From Pedobacter sp. ASV28 (GTDB taxonomy: Bacteria; Bacteroidota; Bacteroidia; Sphingobacteriales; Sphingobacteriaceae), in contig NZ_JAELTN010000009.1 of assembly GCF_016428855.1 (NCBI RefSeq), forward strand, positions 1-64,000: a stretch of DNA of 64,000 nt. The letters run 5' to 3'. Below are positions 55,249 through 63,443 of the stretch, piece by piece. Under the pieces are notes generated by a model. That model saw nothing but the letters and a program-made list of their open reading frames with translations. It was not told where the DNA came from and did no database searches. Position numbers and translations under genes: made by a program. Position 1 is the stretch's first letter, and each line of letters begins with the position of its first letter.

Positions 55249-55974
55249 ATGGAAAGAAAAAACTTTTTGAGAAGCCTACTCATTGGAGCGGCCTCTACTC
55301 CTGCTATTCTTAATGCCTGCAAAAAATCCAGTGTAATAGACGACAGTGTAGGCGTAACCACTACCCCAACTGGCGGATCTTCTACCAGCTCCTGTGTTGT
55401 GGCACCCACCGAAACGGAAGGACCATTTCCTACCAAATCACCAGCCTCATATGTTCGCAGCGATATTACTGATGGCAGAAGTGGTTATAAACTTACGGCC
55501 AAAATAGTGATAGGAAACAGTAACAATGGTTGTGCCGCACTTGCTGGCGCCATTGTAGACATATGGCATTGTGACGCCGAGGGCAATTATTCAGAATATG
55601 GGAATACAAGTATGCAATCTACCAATTATCAGTCTGTACATTTTTTAAGGGGCAGACAAACTACCGATTCTAACGGGCTGGTTACTTTCACCTCCATTTT
55701 CCCTGGCTGGTATTCGGGTAGGGCCACCCATATACATGTACATGTCTATAATGCTGCGGGTACTTCTCTAAAAGTTACCCAGATTGCCTTCCCCGAAGGC
55801 TCTGGTTCAGCGGTTGCTTTAGTGAACGGCTATAGCAAGGGGATGTCTGGTTACACCTATAATAAAAACGACAACGTCTTCAGTGATGATACGACCGGTA
55901 TCCAGATTGCCACTGTTTCCGGCAGTACGTCTGCAGGCTTTGTACTGAATATCCAACTTAGCGTACCCGCCTAG
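55249..55974 (+). CDS. intradiol ring-cleavage dioxygenase-like protein
   Basis: The start at 55249 gives 241 residues (the frame to 55084 is longer but adds unrelated sequence). The N-terminus has a signal with possible lipid Cys25 (RKNFLRSLLIGAASTPAILNAC). The core matches intradiol dioxygenases: TETEGPFPTKS, GAIVDIWHCDAEGNYSEYG (Tyr ligand), FPGWYSGRATHIHVHV (Tyr, His, His ligands to Fe(III)). Secreted members of this family in Bacteroidota are poorly characterised; they may act on catechol-like or lignin-derived substrates in the envelope. It heads a four-gene run with a pirin-like gene at the end. Confidence 0.85.
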   Translation: MERKNFLRSLLIGAASTPAILNACKKSSVIDDSVGVTTTPTGGSSTSSCVVAPTETEGPFPTKSPASYVRSDITDGRSGYKLTAKIVIGNSNNGCAALAGAIVDIWHCDAEGNYSEYGNTSMQSTNYQSVHFLRGRQTTDSNGLVTFTSIFPGWYSGRATHIHVHVYNAAGTSLKVTQIAFPEGSGSAVALVNGYSKGMSGYTYNKNDNVFSDDTTGIQIATVSGSTSAGFVLNIQLSVPA

Positions 55975-55984
55975 GTTTAGCCAT

Positions 55985-56239
55985 ATGAAAAAGCTCCTTA
56001 TTTCTGTTGTAGGTATTTTTCTATTGGCCATTCTTTCCATAGGCAGCTATAGATCTGAACAGCGCATGGCAATACAGGCAGACCCAAAACCAACAAGCAC
56101 AAATGCATTTGGCAAGTTTATAAAAGAGATTTATTTACCCTTTTCCGCTTTGATGTCGCTCCTATTCCTATTGATCGTAGTGCTCATCATCAAAAAAGAG
56201 AAAAATGACAGCAAAAAAAATCATCACCTTGCGTTATAG
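55985..56239 (+). CDS. small membrane protein, 84 residues
   Basis: It has an N-terminal hydrophobic segment (LLISVVGIFLLAILSIG) and a second one (PFSALMSLLFLLIVVLII), with a basic tail, giving two membrane helices. No family was recognised. It starts 10 bases after the dioxygenase stop and overlaps the next gene by 35 bases in another frame, so it is part of the operon. Confidence 0.6.
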   Translation: MKKLLISVVGIFLLAILSIGSYRSEQRMAIQADPKPTSTNAFGKFIKEIYLPFSALMSLLFLLIVVLIIKKEKNDSKKNHHLAL

Positions 56240-56714
56240 AAAAATAATTGGCATCAACAACAACAATGCTTGGGACAAGCTAGTGTTTACAGATTCTTAC
56301 AAAGAGTTTAAAATGCAGTCTCAACTCTATAACCAAGAAAAAAAATATCATACCTTCGGTGAGCTTATTCATTTTTCTCCTGGCGCAGAAAAGCTACATT
56401 TCTTAGTAGGCGGAGCCATCACCAATTACCTGAAGCAGCTGGGCGAGGTCATTCCCGACATTACGAACAATTTAGGGCTACATTTTTTAAAATTCAAGCA
56501 TTTTAGATTCGAACTGATCAACTCTGACTTGCAAGACATAGAAAAGCATCTGGTGGCTCTCAATTTTTATAGTGAAGACCTCTATTTTCTGGAACAAATT
56601 GGGCCATATCTGCTTACTTCGAAAGTTGATGCCGCTCCTCTTAAAGAGGGGGAAGAAGAATTCACAGATCTCTTCATCATACCTCCGTACCTAACCATAC
56701 ATTCCATAAAATGA
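56205..56714 (+). CDS. hypothetical protein of the pirin operon, 169 residues
   Basis: A cytoplasmic protein without signal. It is rich in aromatic residues (YHTFGELIHFSPGAEKLHFLVGGAITNYLKQ, FELINSDLQDIEKHLVALNF); no family was recognised. The start at 56205 lies inside the end of the membrane protein gene. It overlaps the pirin-like gene by four bases (ATGA), so translation is probably coupled. Confidence 0.6.
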   Translation: MTAKKIITLRYRKIIGINNNNAWDKLVFTDSYKEFKMQSQLYNQEKKYHTFGELIHFSPGAEKLHFLVGGAITNYLKQLGEVIPDITNNLGLHFLKFKHFRFELINSDLQDIEKHLVALNFYSEDLYFLEQIGPYLLTSKVDAAPLKEGEEEFTDLFIIPPYLTIHSIK

Positions 56715-57400
56715 TGAAAACAATTTCACAGGGCAAGATATTTTTATCGGACCAAAGAGGAGTGGTCGAAAACAAGAATTTAAGGAGATATTGTTCCTTC
56801 AACTTCGAAGCATTCAACAATCCTGCTAAAGAAGCAGTGGGCAGCCTATATGCCCTGCATGACGACCTTTTGGCACCGAATGCCTCCTTGGGCTTCTACA
56901 CACAGGAAAAGGGCTACATTATTGTTCTTCCAATTACAGGAACGGTCAATTACTTTGACGAGAAAGAGAACGAAACCGACATAGAGGTTGGGGAATGCCT
57001 AATGGTCTTTGCTGAGAAGAATTCATTTATAAAGTTAAAAAACCCATATTATGATGACCTGATCAGCTATCTGTTTATTGGGATTAAAGATGGGGAAACA
57101 CAGCCATTTTCACCTCATTTTTTCAATGTAGATCTGTCTGAGGTTAACCAATTGAAGCCTGTAAACCACAATACCTTTCCCTTCCAACTAAACTTAGGGC
57201 ATTTCCATGCTCGAGGAGAATGTAAATATGCGCTTAACCAACAAAGTTTATCTTATCTTTTTGTACTTTCGGGGGCATTCGAAGTAGAAGGCCGCCTATT
57301 ACATGAAAGAGACGGTATTGCCTTGTGGGATACAGCGGAAATAGAAATTGAAGCCCTAAGCCACAATGCCGTTATCCTAATGATAGCCCTGGCTATATAA
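56711..57400 (+). CDS. pirin-like bicupin protein
   Basis: The 229-residue protein has two cupin halves. The first contains the segment NPAKEAVGSLYALHDDLLAP and the EKGYIIVLPITGTVNYFDE barrel. The second contains NLGHFHARGECKYAL and YLFVLSGAFEVEGRLLHERDGIALWDTAEIEIEALSHNAVILM. This ordering is that of the pirin family (or its YhhW-like quercetin dioxygenase branch), but the usual HPH metal motif is not visible in the first half, so metal binding is uncertain. It ends the operon that starts with the intradiol dioxygenase. Confidence 0.7.
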   Translation: MMKTISQGKIFLSDQRGVVENKNLRRYCSFNFEAFNNPAKEAVGSLYALHDDLLAPNASLGFYTQEKGYIIVLPITGTVNYFDEKENETDIEVGECLMVFAEKNSFIKLKNPYYDDLISYLFIGIKDGETQPFSPHFFNVDLSEVNQLKPVNHNTFPFQLNLGHFHARGECKYALNQQSLSYLFVLSGAFEVEGRLLHERDGIALWDTAEIEIEALSHNAVILMIALAI

Positions 57401-57435
57401 GGTTATTACCACTACGCCTAATTTTACATTTTATA

Positions 57436-57464
57436 TTGCTTATAAGCATAAAGCAATATCTTTG
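57436..57464 (+). promoter_or_regulatory. purD promoter
   Basis: TTG (57436-57438) and TATCTTTG (57457-57464) match the Bacteroidota -33/-7 pair with 18 bases between. The -7 box ends 4 bases before the purD ATG, which implies a leaderless or nearly leaderless transcript. Confidence 0.45.
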
Positions 57465-57468
57465 TTAA

Positions 57469-58740
57469 ATGAATATCTTATTAATCGGTTCTGGCGGAAG
57501 AGAAAGTGCTTTTGCCTGGAAACTCAGCCAATCAGCACATTGCTCAAATCTTTTTATCGCTCCGGGAAATGCAGGTACCGCTAGCTACGGCAAAAATGTA
57601 AACATCAGTCCAAATGATTTTGAGGCGTTAAAGGCTTTTGCCCTAAAAGAAGAAATTGAGCTTTTGGTAGTTGGCCCTGAGGAACCCTTGGTATTAGGCA
57701 TTCACGATTTTTTTGTCAATGACGAGCAACTTTCCCACATCCCTGTTATTGGCCCCAAAAAAGAGGGCGCTATTTTGGAAGGCAGTAAAGATTTTTCTAA
57801 GCAGTTTATGGAGCGTCACCACATTCCTACCGCCAAATCCAGATCGTTTACCAACCAAACCCTACAGGAAGGACTATCCTATCTTGCCGGGCACACTTTG
57901 CCTATTGTGCTCAAGGCAGACGGGCTGGCCGCAGGCAAAGGCGTACTCATTATAGACAACCACCAAGAAGCGCAGGACGAACTGAAACTTATGCTCGATG
58001 GCAAATTCGGGAATGCCGGCTCTACGGTAGTGGTCGAAGAGTTTTTAACAGGTATCGAACTTTCAGTGTTTGTGCTCACAGACGGAAGTAATTATGTCAT
58101 CCTACCAGAAGCAAAAGATTACAAACGTATTGGACAAGGCGATAGCGGACTAAACACCGGGGGCATGGGATCGGTTTCTCCGGTACCATTCGCAAATCCG
58201 AGTTTTTTAGATAAGATTGAAAAAAACATTATCAAACCTACCATAGATGGTTTAACAAAAGATAAAATTGATTACACAGGCTTTATCTTCTTTGGCCTGA
58301 TCAAGGTTGGCGAAGAACCTTATGTTATTGAATACAACTGTCGGATGGGCGACCCAGAAACCGAGAGTGTCATCCCTAGAATTGAAAATGATCTTGTGGA
58401 ACTTTTCATAGCAAGCGCCCATAAAAAACTGGACAGTTACCAGCTTAAAATAAATCCCAAAAATGCAGCCACAGTAGTTATTGTGGCCGGTGGTTACCCA
58501 GGCGAATACGAAAAGGGGAAAGCGATTTCAGGATTGGATAATGTTAGGAATTCCTATGTTTTCCACGCAGGCACCACTTTGGAGGGCGGTGTTGTGAAGA
58601 GCAATGGAGGTCGTGTTTTAGCCATTACCAGCCTTAAAAGCAATCAATTTGAAGCCTTACAGTGTGCCACTGCAGACGCAGCAAGGATATATTTTGATGG
58701 TAAATATTTCAGGGAAGACATAGGCTTCGATTTAATATAG
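57469..58740 (+). CDS. purD: phosphoribosylamine-glycine ligase
   Basis: The 423-residue enzyme has GARS domains in order: the N-terminal ILLIGSGGRESAFAWKL Rossmann-like part, the ATP-grasp core (VLKADGLAAGKGVLI; VVVEEFLTGIELSVF; GDSGLNTGGMGSVSPV), the metal-binding NCRMGDPETESVI, and the C-terminal GARS-C (GGYPGEYEKGKAISGL). It makes glycinamide ribonucleotide in purine synthesis. No other purine gene is adjacent. Confidence 0.97.
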   Translation: MNILLIGSGGRESAFAWKLSQSAHCSNLFIAPGNAGTASYGKNVNISPNDFEALKAFALKEEIELLVVGPEEPLVLGIHDFFVNDEQLSHIPVIGPKKEGAILEGSKDFSKQFMERHHIPTAKSRSFTNQTLQEGLSYLAGHTLPIVLKADGLAAGKGVLIIDNHQEAQDELKLMLDGKFGNAGSTVVVEEFLTGIELSVFVLTDGSNYVILPEAKDYKRIGQGDSGLNTGGMGSVSPVPFANPSFLDKIEKNIIKPTIDGLTKDKIDYTGFIFFGLIKVGEEPYVIEYNCRMGDPETESVIPRIENDLVELFIASAHKKLDSYQLKINPKNAATVVIVAGGYPGEYEKGKAISGLDNVRNSYVFHAGTTLEGGVVKSNGGRVLAITSLKSNQFEALQCATADAARIYFDGKYFREDIGFDLI

Positions 58741-58815
58741 CCCCGCTATGAGGTAGTTTTTTCTCAATTATCAACATTTATTTGTAAACTTGTATTTACA
58801 AGTGCAATTATCAAC

Positions 58816-58857
58816 ATCCCGATTAGGTCACTTGCAGTAACTTTATCGGGATTTTTT
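58816..58857 (+). terminator. terminator after purD
   Basis: ATCCCGAT (58816-58823) pairs with ATCGGGAT (58845-58852), followed by TTTTT. An upstream palindrome ACTTGTA-TT-TACAAGT (58788-58803) adds a second hairpin. Confidence 0.7.
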
Positions 58858-58920
58858 ATGGCAAAAATGTCTTTATAAGCAATTGGCATGCTTTTTACAA
58901 GAAGTAAATAAACTTATAAC

Positions 58921-59667
58921 TTGAGCAATAACCTACATATCTTAAAACTTCGTATTCTTTTACTTGCCGGAGGGATATTGGTCCCCTTTTTTTCTTTTTG
59001 CCAGCAAGAAGAAACAACAAACAGGGTAAGTATTGTAGTGAGCGTAAAGGAACTAACACCAACAAAAGAAATCATCCAACTGCCTGCCAATAATACCCCC
59101 ATCCTGATCAGCAAGGCCAACGTACCCCATTATAAACGACAGGCAAAACCAACCAAGCCTACAGTTAAACCCATTAAGGAACGCAACCTCATCAAAGAGA
59201 TTGTAGCCCCTTCCCATAGCGAAATAGCGGCAAAGGCAAACAAAGAACCTAATCGCCCAAAAACGGATAAACCTGTATTGCCTGCCCCTATTAAGGCAGA
59301 AAAAAAACAAATAGCAATAAATAAACCCCAGGCACCAACCCACACAGTTCCTTCTCAACCTAGCGAGGACCTTGCCACAGCAAAACCCAACATTCGCCCA
59401 CAGGAAACAAAACAAGAAAAAAGGCCCAGCCAGGTTCAAGAAAAAACAGAAGTCCACACTGAGGTTCCTTCTTCCATAAAAGCCGAAAATGAAAGGAAGG
59501 AAAAGTCACAAACTATCGATGTAGAGCGACAGAACTCCATCAGCTATATATGGATTGGCGCCTTTTTAATTCTTGCAGGCATTGTTTTAGGTTTATTATT
59601 TGGAAGGCCTGCTTTTTTGGTCTCTTTTGTAGGCATTATTTTTATTGCCTTGGGCTTAGCTATTTAA
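58921..59667 (+). CDS. Pro/Lys-rich membrane-anchored protein with TTG start
   Basis: The 248-residue protein has no other Met than its TTG start and no ATG before the in-frame TAA at 58909. A hydrophobic leader (LKLRILLLAGGILVPFFSFC) is followed by about 150 residues rich in Pro, Lys, Thr and Glu with low complexity (KPTKPTVKPIKERN), as in periplasm-spanning linkers. Two C-terminal membrane segments (ISYIWIGAFLILAGIVLGLL; AFLVSFVGIIFIALGLAI) end it. The layout suggests a protein anchored in the inner membrane with an extended periplasmic stalk. The family is unknown. Confidence 0.65.
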   Translation: MSNNLHILKLRILLLAGGILVPFFSFCQQEETTNRVSIVVSVKELTPTKEIIQLPANNTPILISKANVPHYKRQAKPTKPTVKPIKERNLIKEIVAPSHSEIAAKANKEPNRPKTDKPVLPAPIKAEKKQIAINKPQAPTHTVPSQPSEDLATAKPNIRPQETKQEKRPSQVQEKTEVHTEVPSSIKAENERKEKSQTIDVERQNSISYIWIGAFLILAGIVLGLLFGRPAFLVSFVGIIFIALGLAI

Positions 59668-59870
59668 CAACTTTCGTTGTTGGTCTATTGTTTTTTTATT
59701 GCGCCCAAGATCACCACGCAATTTCCTGAAAAAGAACCAAAACCACCGAATGTGCCAGTCTTAGAGCCGAACGCGGGACTTAGCAGGCTAATGTCGAAAA
59801 ACGATGACCATTTCTTATCTCGAAACCAGATTAAATATTCACCATAAAGCACCAACTAAGTATTTAAAAA

Positions 59871-59900
59871 AAGGCGTCCTGCTTTTTAGCAGGACGCCTT
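59871..59900 (-). terminator. bidirectional terminator downstream of the TlpA-like gene
   Basis: AAGGCGTCCTGCT (59871-59883) and AGCAGGACGCCTT (59888-59900) form a perfect 13-base stem with a TTTT loop, flanked by T- and A-runs. It lies 21 bases past the stop at 59922. Confidence 0.85.
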
Positions 59901-59921
59901 TTAAATCTAATGACGCATCAT

Positions 59922-61079
59922 TTATTTGGACTTACTGCCCAAAAGCTCTGTTAGTTTTTTATGTAGCGCATCTCCTCTTAAATCCTTAGCCACAATCTTA
60001 CCGTTCGGATCGATCAGGAAATTTGCAGGTATGCTTCTAATTCCCCAAGCCTTAGAGACTTCATTACTCCAACCCTGCATATCTGAAACATGCGCCCAAG
60101 TCAACTTATCATCTTCTATAGCTTTCAACCAATCTTCTTTTGTTGTTTTAGTGGTGCCTCCATCTAAAGAAACGCCCAGAATGGTAAAGTTCTTATCTTT
60201 AAACTTCGCATAAGCTTCTACCACGTTAGGGTTTTCGTTTCTACATGGACCACACCAAGAAGCCCAAAAGTCAACCAACACATACTTACCTTTAAAATCA
60301 GATAGTTTTATCGGTTTGCCATTAGGATCATTTTGTGCAAAATCCATTGCCGTTACCCCTATTGCCGTTTTTTTAGTCGCCTCAATGGTAACAGGTATAG
60401 CTAAGCCCATTTTTGAGGCCTTTAGATCGGCAGACAATGTAGCATACAGTTTTTCCACTTCACCAATTACTTTATCATTGCTGGCCAGAGTATTAAGCTG
60501 TACCAAGCTGACGTATGAATTAGGATTATTTTTCACAAAACTCAAATAAATTGGTGTTTTCTGATCTCTAATTACATTGAATTTTCCAATAAGAACATCC
60601 ATAAGCGCTTTATCTTCTTTTTGTTCTTTTGTATAAGCTGCATATTCGTCATTCAATGCTTTCTCTTTATCTGTCAACGGTTTCAATAACGCATTTAATT
60701 TTGCATTATCGATATTAACAGGAGTTCCACCATTTATAGACGATTTTAAGGAATCTACACTATTTACCGTGATATTTCCAGGTTCTACATATAATGAGCT
60801 ATAATCCATAAAACGGGTATTGGCCCCTTTTTTATATGGATTTACGTTTCTAAACAGATTACCCATTACCGGGGTAGTGGCCTGAAGCTTCCCTTTAAAT
60901 TCAAAGGCTCCATTATTTACAAGGGTAGAATCTGTAATCCGTTGCCCGTTATCCATGTATACCAAATACACTTTATCTCCAGTGGCCAATGTCTTGGTAT
61001 TGCCCTTTAAGGTAAAGTCAGATTGTGCCAATAATCCAAGCGGGGCTATCAGCATGGCAGAAAGAATTAATCTTTTCAT
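59922..61079 (-). CDS. TlpA-type thioredoxin with N-terminal DUF4369
   Basis: The 385-residue exported protein has a signal peptide ending LLAQ. A DUF4369 domain (about 20-120: FTLKGNTKTLATGDKVYLVY ... AFEFKGKLQ) and a helical linker (about 130-230) precede the thioredoxin domain. The redox site is WASWCGPC (about residue 275-282), with the cis-Pro loop SIPANFLIDPNGKIV. Such proteins keep periplasmic cysteines reduced, for example during cytochrome c maturation. Neighbours give no further hint of the partner. Confidence 0.9.
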   Translation of the reverse strand: MKRLILSAMLIAPLGLLAQSDFTLKGNTKTLATGDKVYLVYMDNGQRITDSTLVNNGAFEFKGKLQATTPVMGNLFRNVNPYKKGANTRFMDYSSLYVEPGNITVNSVDSLKSSINGGTPVNIDNAKLNALLKPLTDKEKALNDEYAAYTKEQKEDKALMDVLIGKFNVIRDQKTPIYLSFVKNNPNSYVSLVQLNTLASNDKVIGEVEKLYATLSADLKASKMGLAIPVTIEATKKTAIGVTAMDFAQNDPNGKPIKLSDFKGKYVLVDFWASWCGPCRNENPNVVEAYAKFKDKNFTILGVSLDGGTTKTTKEDWLKAIEDDKLTWAHVSDMQGWSNEVSKAWGIRSIPANFLIDPNGKIVAKDLRGDALHKKLTELLGSKSK

Positions 61080-61217
61080 GAGTTTATAATTTTTTTAGTG
61101 GTGAAAGCCTTCATGACGTCTTAAGACTACAGAGTTTTAATCATCATAATCGCTTAATTTTTTAGTGAAATAAGTTGTCAATCAAATATACGAATATGAA
61201 CACTATTATTGTAACTA

Positions 61218-62399
61218 TCAAGTTAGTTTTTGATAAGTGCGCCACCAAAGGTCGGGCATCTCTCCTTTTACAGCGGTATTATAATCTTCATAGCGACATG
61301 GCACCAAATGATAGCGCTCATTTTTAGAGCCATTGGCCGGGTAAGGAACCTGCATCCACCATCGGTCAGACTTTTTACTCTTCACAAAGTTAACCTCTGT
61401 AGCTTCTCCTTTTACACTTGCCCTATAAATGATGTATTGAGATTTGGGCATAAGCGGAAAGTCTTTCTTACGGCTATAAAACCCATCCACAAAATACCAA
61501 ACCATCTGCGACAACAACATAGCGGTTTGTCCATTATTATCGAATGCCGGATTGAATTCATAAAATCCTATGGAGGTTAGCTTATCGCTCATTCCGGCAT
61601 ATCGCGAAATCCTACAGGCATCTTCGCCATAAAAACCATTTGGCACTACGTTCATATTGGCACAGGCGTCGCTCCACCTGATGGCCCCCATATCAAAACT
61701 GATCATATTTGCATTACGTATGATGGGTTCTGATATTGATAGATCCCCTACAAACTCACCCAAACGGTGCACATCAAAGTAAAGTTTATCCATTACCCTC
61801 AAACTATCCTGGCTCACAAAATAAGTTTGATAGCCAATGTTGCTGTAGTTAAACAGGTAATTGGGCTGGTGTAGAAATATTTTGCTCAGGAAGGTTTGTG
61901 AAGTAGTGGCCACCCCTTCGTGGTCATCTTCGTCCAAATCAAACTTAGAATCTACCACCACAAGGTCAACCTTTTGTTCTAAACTTTCATACCCCATATA
62001 CTGGGCATAGGTAATGTCTTGTCCTCCACCGATAATAATGGGCACAATATTCAGTTTTACCAGTTCGGCAACCGCGGTTTTAACGGCAAAATAAGTATCA
62101 GAAACTTCCTGCCCCGCAATAATATTGCCCAGATCGATGATTTTAGCTGCAAACGGCCCCTCGTTCAACAAATAAAACTGTTCCCTAAAATAGTCGGGTG
62201 CCAATGAACAACCATTATTATCTATAGCTCCCCTATCATCCTTTACCCCAATAATGGCAATATCATACTTTCCTTCTTCCAATTCCGGGAAAGTCTCAGT
62301 AAAAAAATCTACCTTCATCCCCAATTGACTGGTATAGAAACCTTTTTTTGGCGTAAATTTTTCAGGATCTATTGGCGAAAAAAAATCTGACAAAGTCAT
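61218..62399 (-). CDS. arginase-fold protein lacking the usual metal ligands
   Basis: The 393-residue protein aligns with formimidoylglutamase/agmatinase-type ureohydrolases: AIIGVKDDRGA, the PIIIGGGQDITYAQY loop, VVVDSKFDLDED and ISFDMGAIRWSDA. In active enzymes these positions read GGDHS, DAHxD and SxDxDxxDP; here the two His ligands are Gln and Lys, and the Asp pair is DMGA. A binuclear Mn site therefore looks lost, so the protein is probably not a classical ureohydrolase. Similar proteins are conserved in Bacteroidota and are often annotated formimidoylglutamase. A structural or regulatory role is possible. It is divergent from the SDR gene. Confidence 0.75.
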   Translation of the reverse strand: MTLSDFFSPIDPEKFTPKKGFYTSQLGMKVDFFTETFPELEEGKYDIAIIGVKDDRGAIDNNGCSLAPDYFREQFYLLNEGPFAAKIIDLGNIIAGQEVSDTYFAVKTAVAELVKLNIVPIIIGGGQDITYAQYMGYESLEQKVDLVVVDSKFDLDEDDHEGVATTSQTFLSKIFLHQPNYLFNYSNIGYQTYFVSQDSLRVMDKLYFDVHRLGEFVGDLSISEPIIRNANMISFDMGAIRWSDACANMNVVPNGFYGEDACRISRYAGMSDKLTSIGFYEFNPAFDNNGQTAMLLSQMVWYFVDGFYSRKKDFPLMPKSQYIIYRASVKGEATEVNFVKSKKSDRWWMQVPYPANGSKNERYHLVPCRYEDYNTAVKGEMPDLWWRTYQKLT

Positions 62400-62474
62400 A
62401 AAGCTATTTAAATGTTTGACCTCAAATATCTATTTTTGAGCGCACATTTTAACATACATCTTTAAAAAAATGAA

Positions 62475-63437
62475 ATGATACTGGTTACAGGCGCTACAGG
62501 ATTTTTAGGAGCAGAGTTAGTAAGGCAGCTTACGGACCAGAACATACAGGTCAGGGCTATTAAAAGAAGTACCTCTAAAATTCCCGACATTTTACAAGGC
62601 AAAACATTGATCGATTGGCACATTGCCGACATTAACGAACCAGAAAGTTTGGCCGAAGCCTTTGAAAACATTACCCAAGTTTACCATTGCGCCGCCTTTA
62701 TCTCATTCGATCCAAAAGACAAGAAAAAATTATTAAAAATAAATATTGAGGGCACGGCGAATATCGTAGACCTCTGCCTGGAGCATGCCGTACGTTTGCT
62801 CCACGTAAGTTCTGTAGCTGCCTTGGGCAATGCAAAAAACAATGCCCTGATTACCGAGAAAGACTTCTGGGAATACGACTCCAAAGTGCACTCCTATGCC
62901 ATATCCAAATATGAAGGCGAAATGGAAGTATGGCGCGGCATTGCCGAAGGCCTGGATGCCGTTATTGTAAATCCTTCGGTTATTATCGGCAAAAATGCTG
63001 GATATACAGGCAGTGGCGCTATTTTCAAACTGGTAAAAGACGGACTTAAATTCTACACGAACGGAGCCACTGGCATTGTAGATGTTGAGGATGTGGCCAA
63101 ATGCATGATTTTATTAATGGATAGCGGCATTAGCGCAGAACGATACACCATAAGCGCCGAAAATCTTAACTACAAGGACTTATTTTCCCAGATTGCCAAC
63201 GGCTTTAACCTCAAGCCCCCCTCCAATCAGGCCAGGCCCTGGATGCTGGGCATAGCATGGCGCTTGGCCAAAATCGCTTCTCTCTTTACTGGGAAAGCGC
63301 CTGCCCTTACCAAAGATGCAGCAAGAAGCAGTTTTAACCTTAGCTACTATAGCAACATTAAGGTGACCAACACCTTAAACTTTAAATTCAAACCTTTAAC
63401 ACAGAGCATTCTTGATGTTTGCAATGCACTCAAATAA
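62475..63437 (+). CDS. NAD(P)-dependent epimerase/dehydratase (extended SDR)
   Basis: The 320-residue protein has the extended-SDR core: VTGATGFLGAELVRQL (dinucleotide loop, 4-19), HCAAFISFDP, and HVSSVAALG. The active site is Ser about 117 and YAISK (Tyr about 142, Lys146), then VIVNPSVIIG. It resembles the dihydroflavonol-4-reductase/3-beta-HSD branch. The substrate is unknown. The next gene begins 7 bases after its stop. Confidence 0.88.
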   Translation: MILVTGATGFLGAELVRQLTDQNIQVRAIKRSTSKIPDILQGKTLIDWHIADINEPESLAEAFENITQVYHCAAFISFDPKDKKKLLKINIEGTANIVDLCLEHAVRLLHVSSVAALGNAKNNALITEKDFWEYDSKVHSYAISKYEGEMEVWRGIAEGLDAVIVNPSVIIGKNAGYTGSGAIFKLVKDGLKFYTNGATGIVDVEDVAKCMILLMDSGISAERYTISAENLNYKDLFSQIANGFNLKPPSNQARPWMLGIAWRLAKIASLFTGKAPALTKDAARSSFNLSYYSNIKVTNTLNFKFKPLTQSILDVCNALK

Positions 63438-63443
63438 CCCTAA

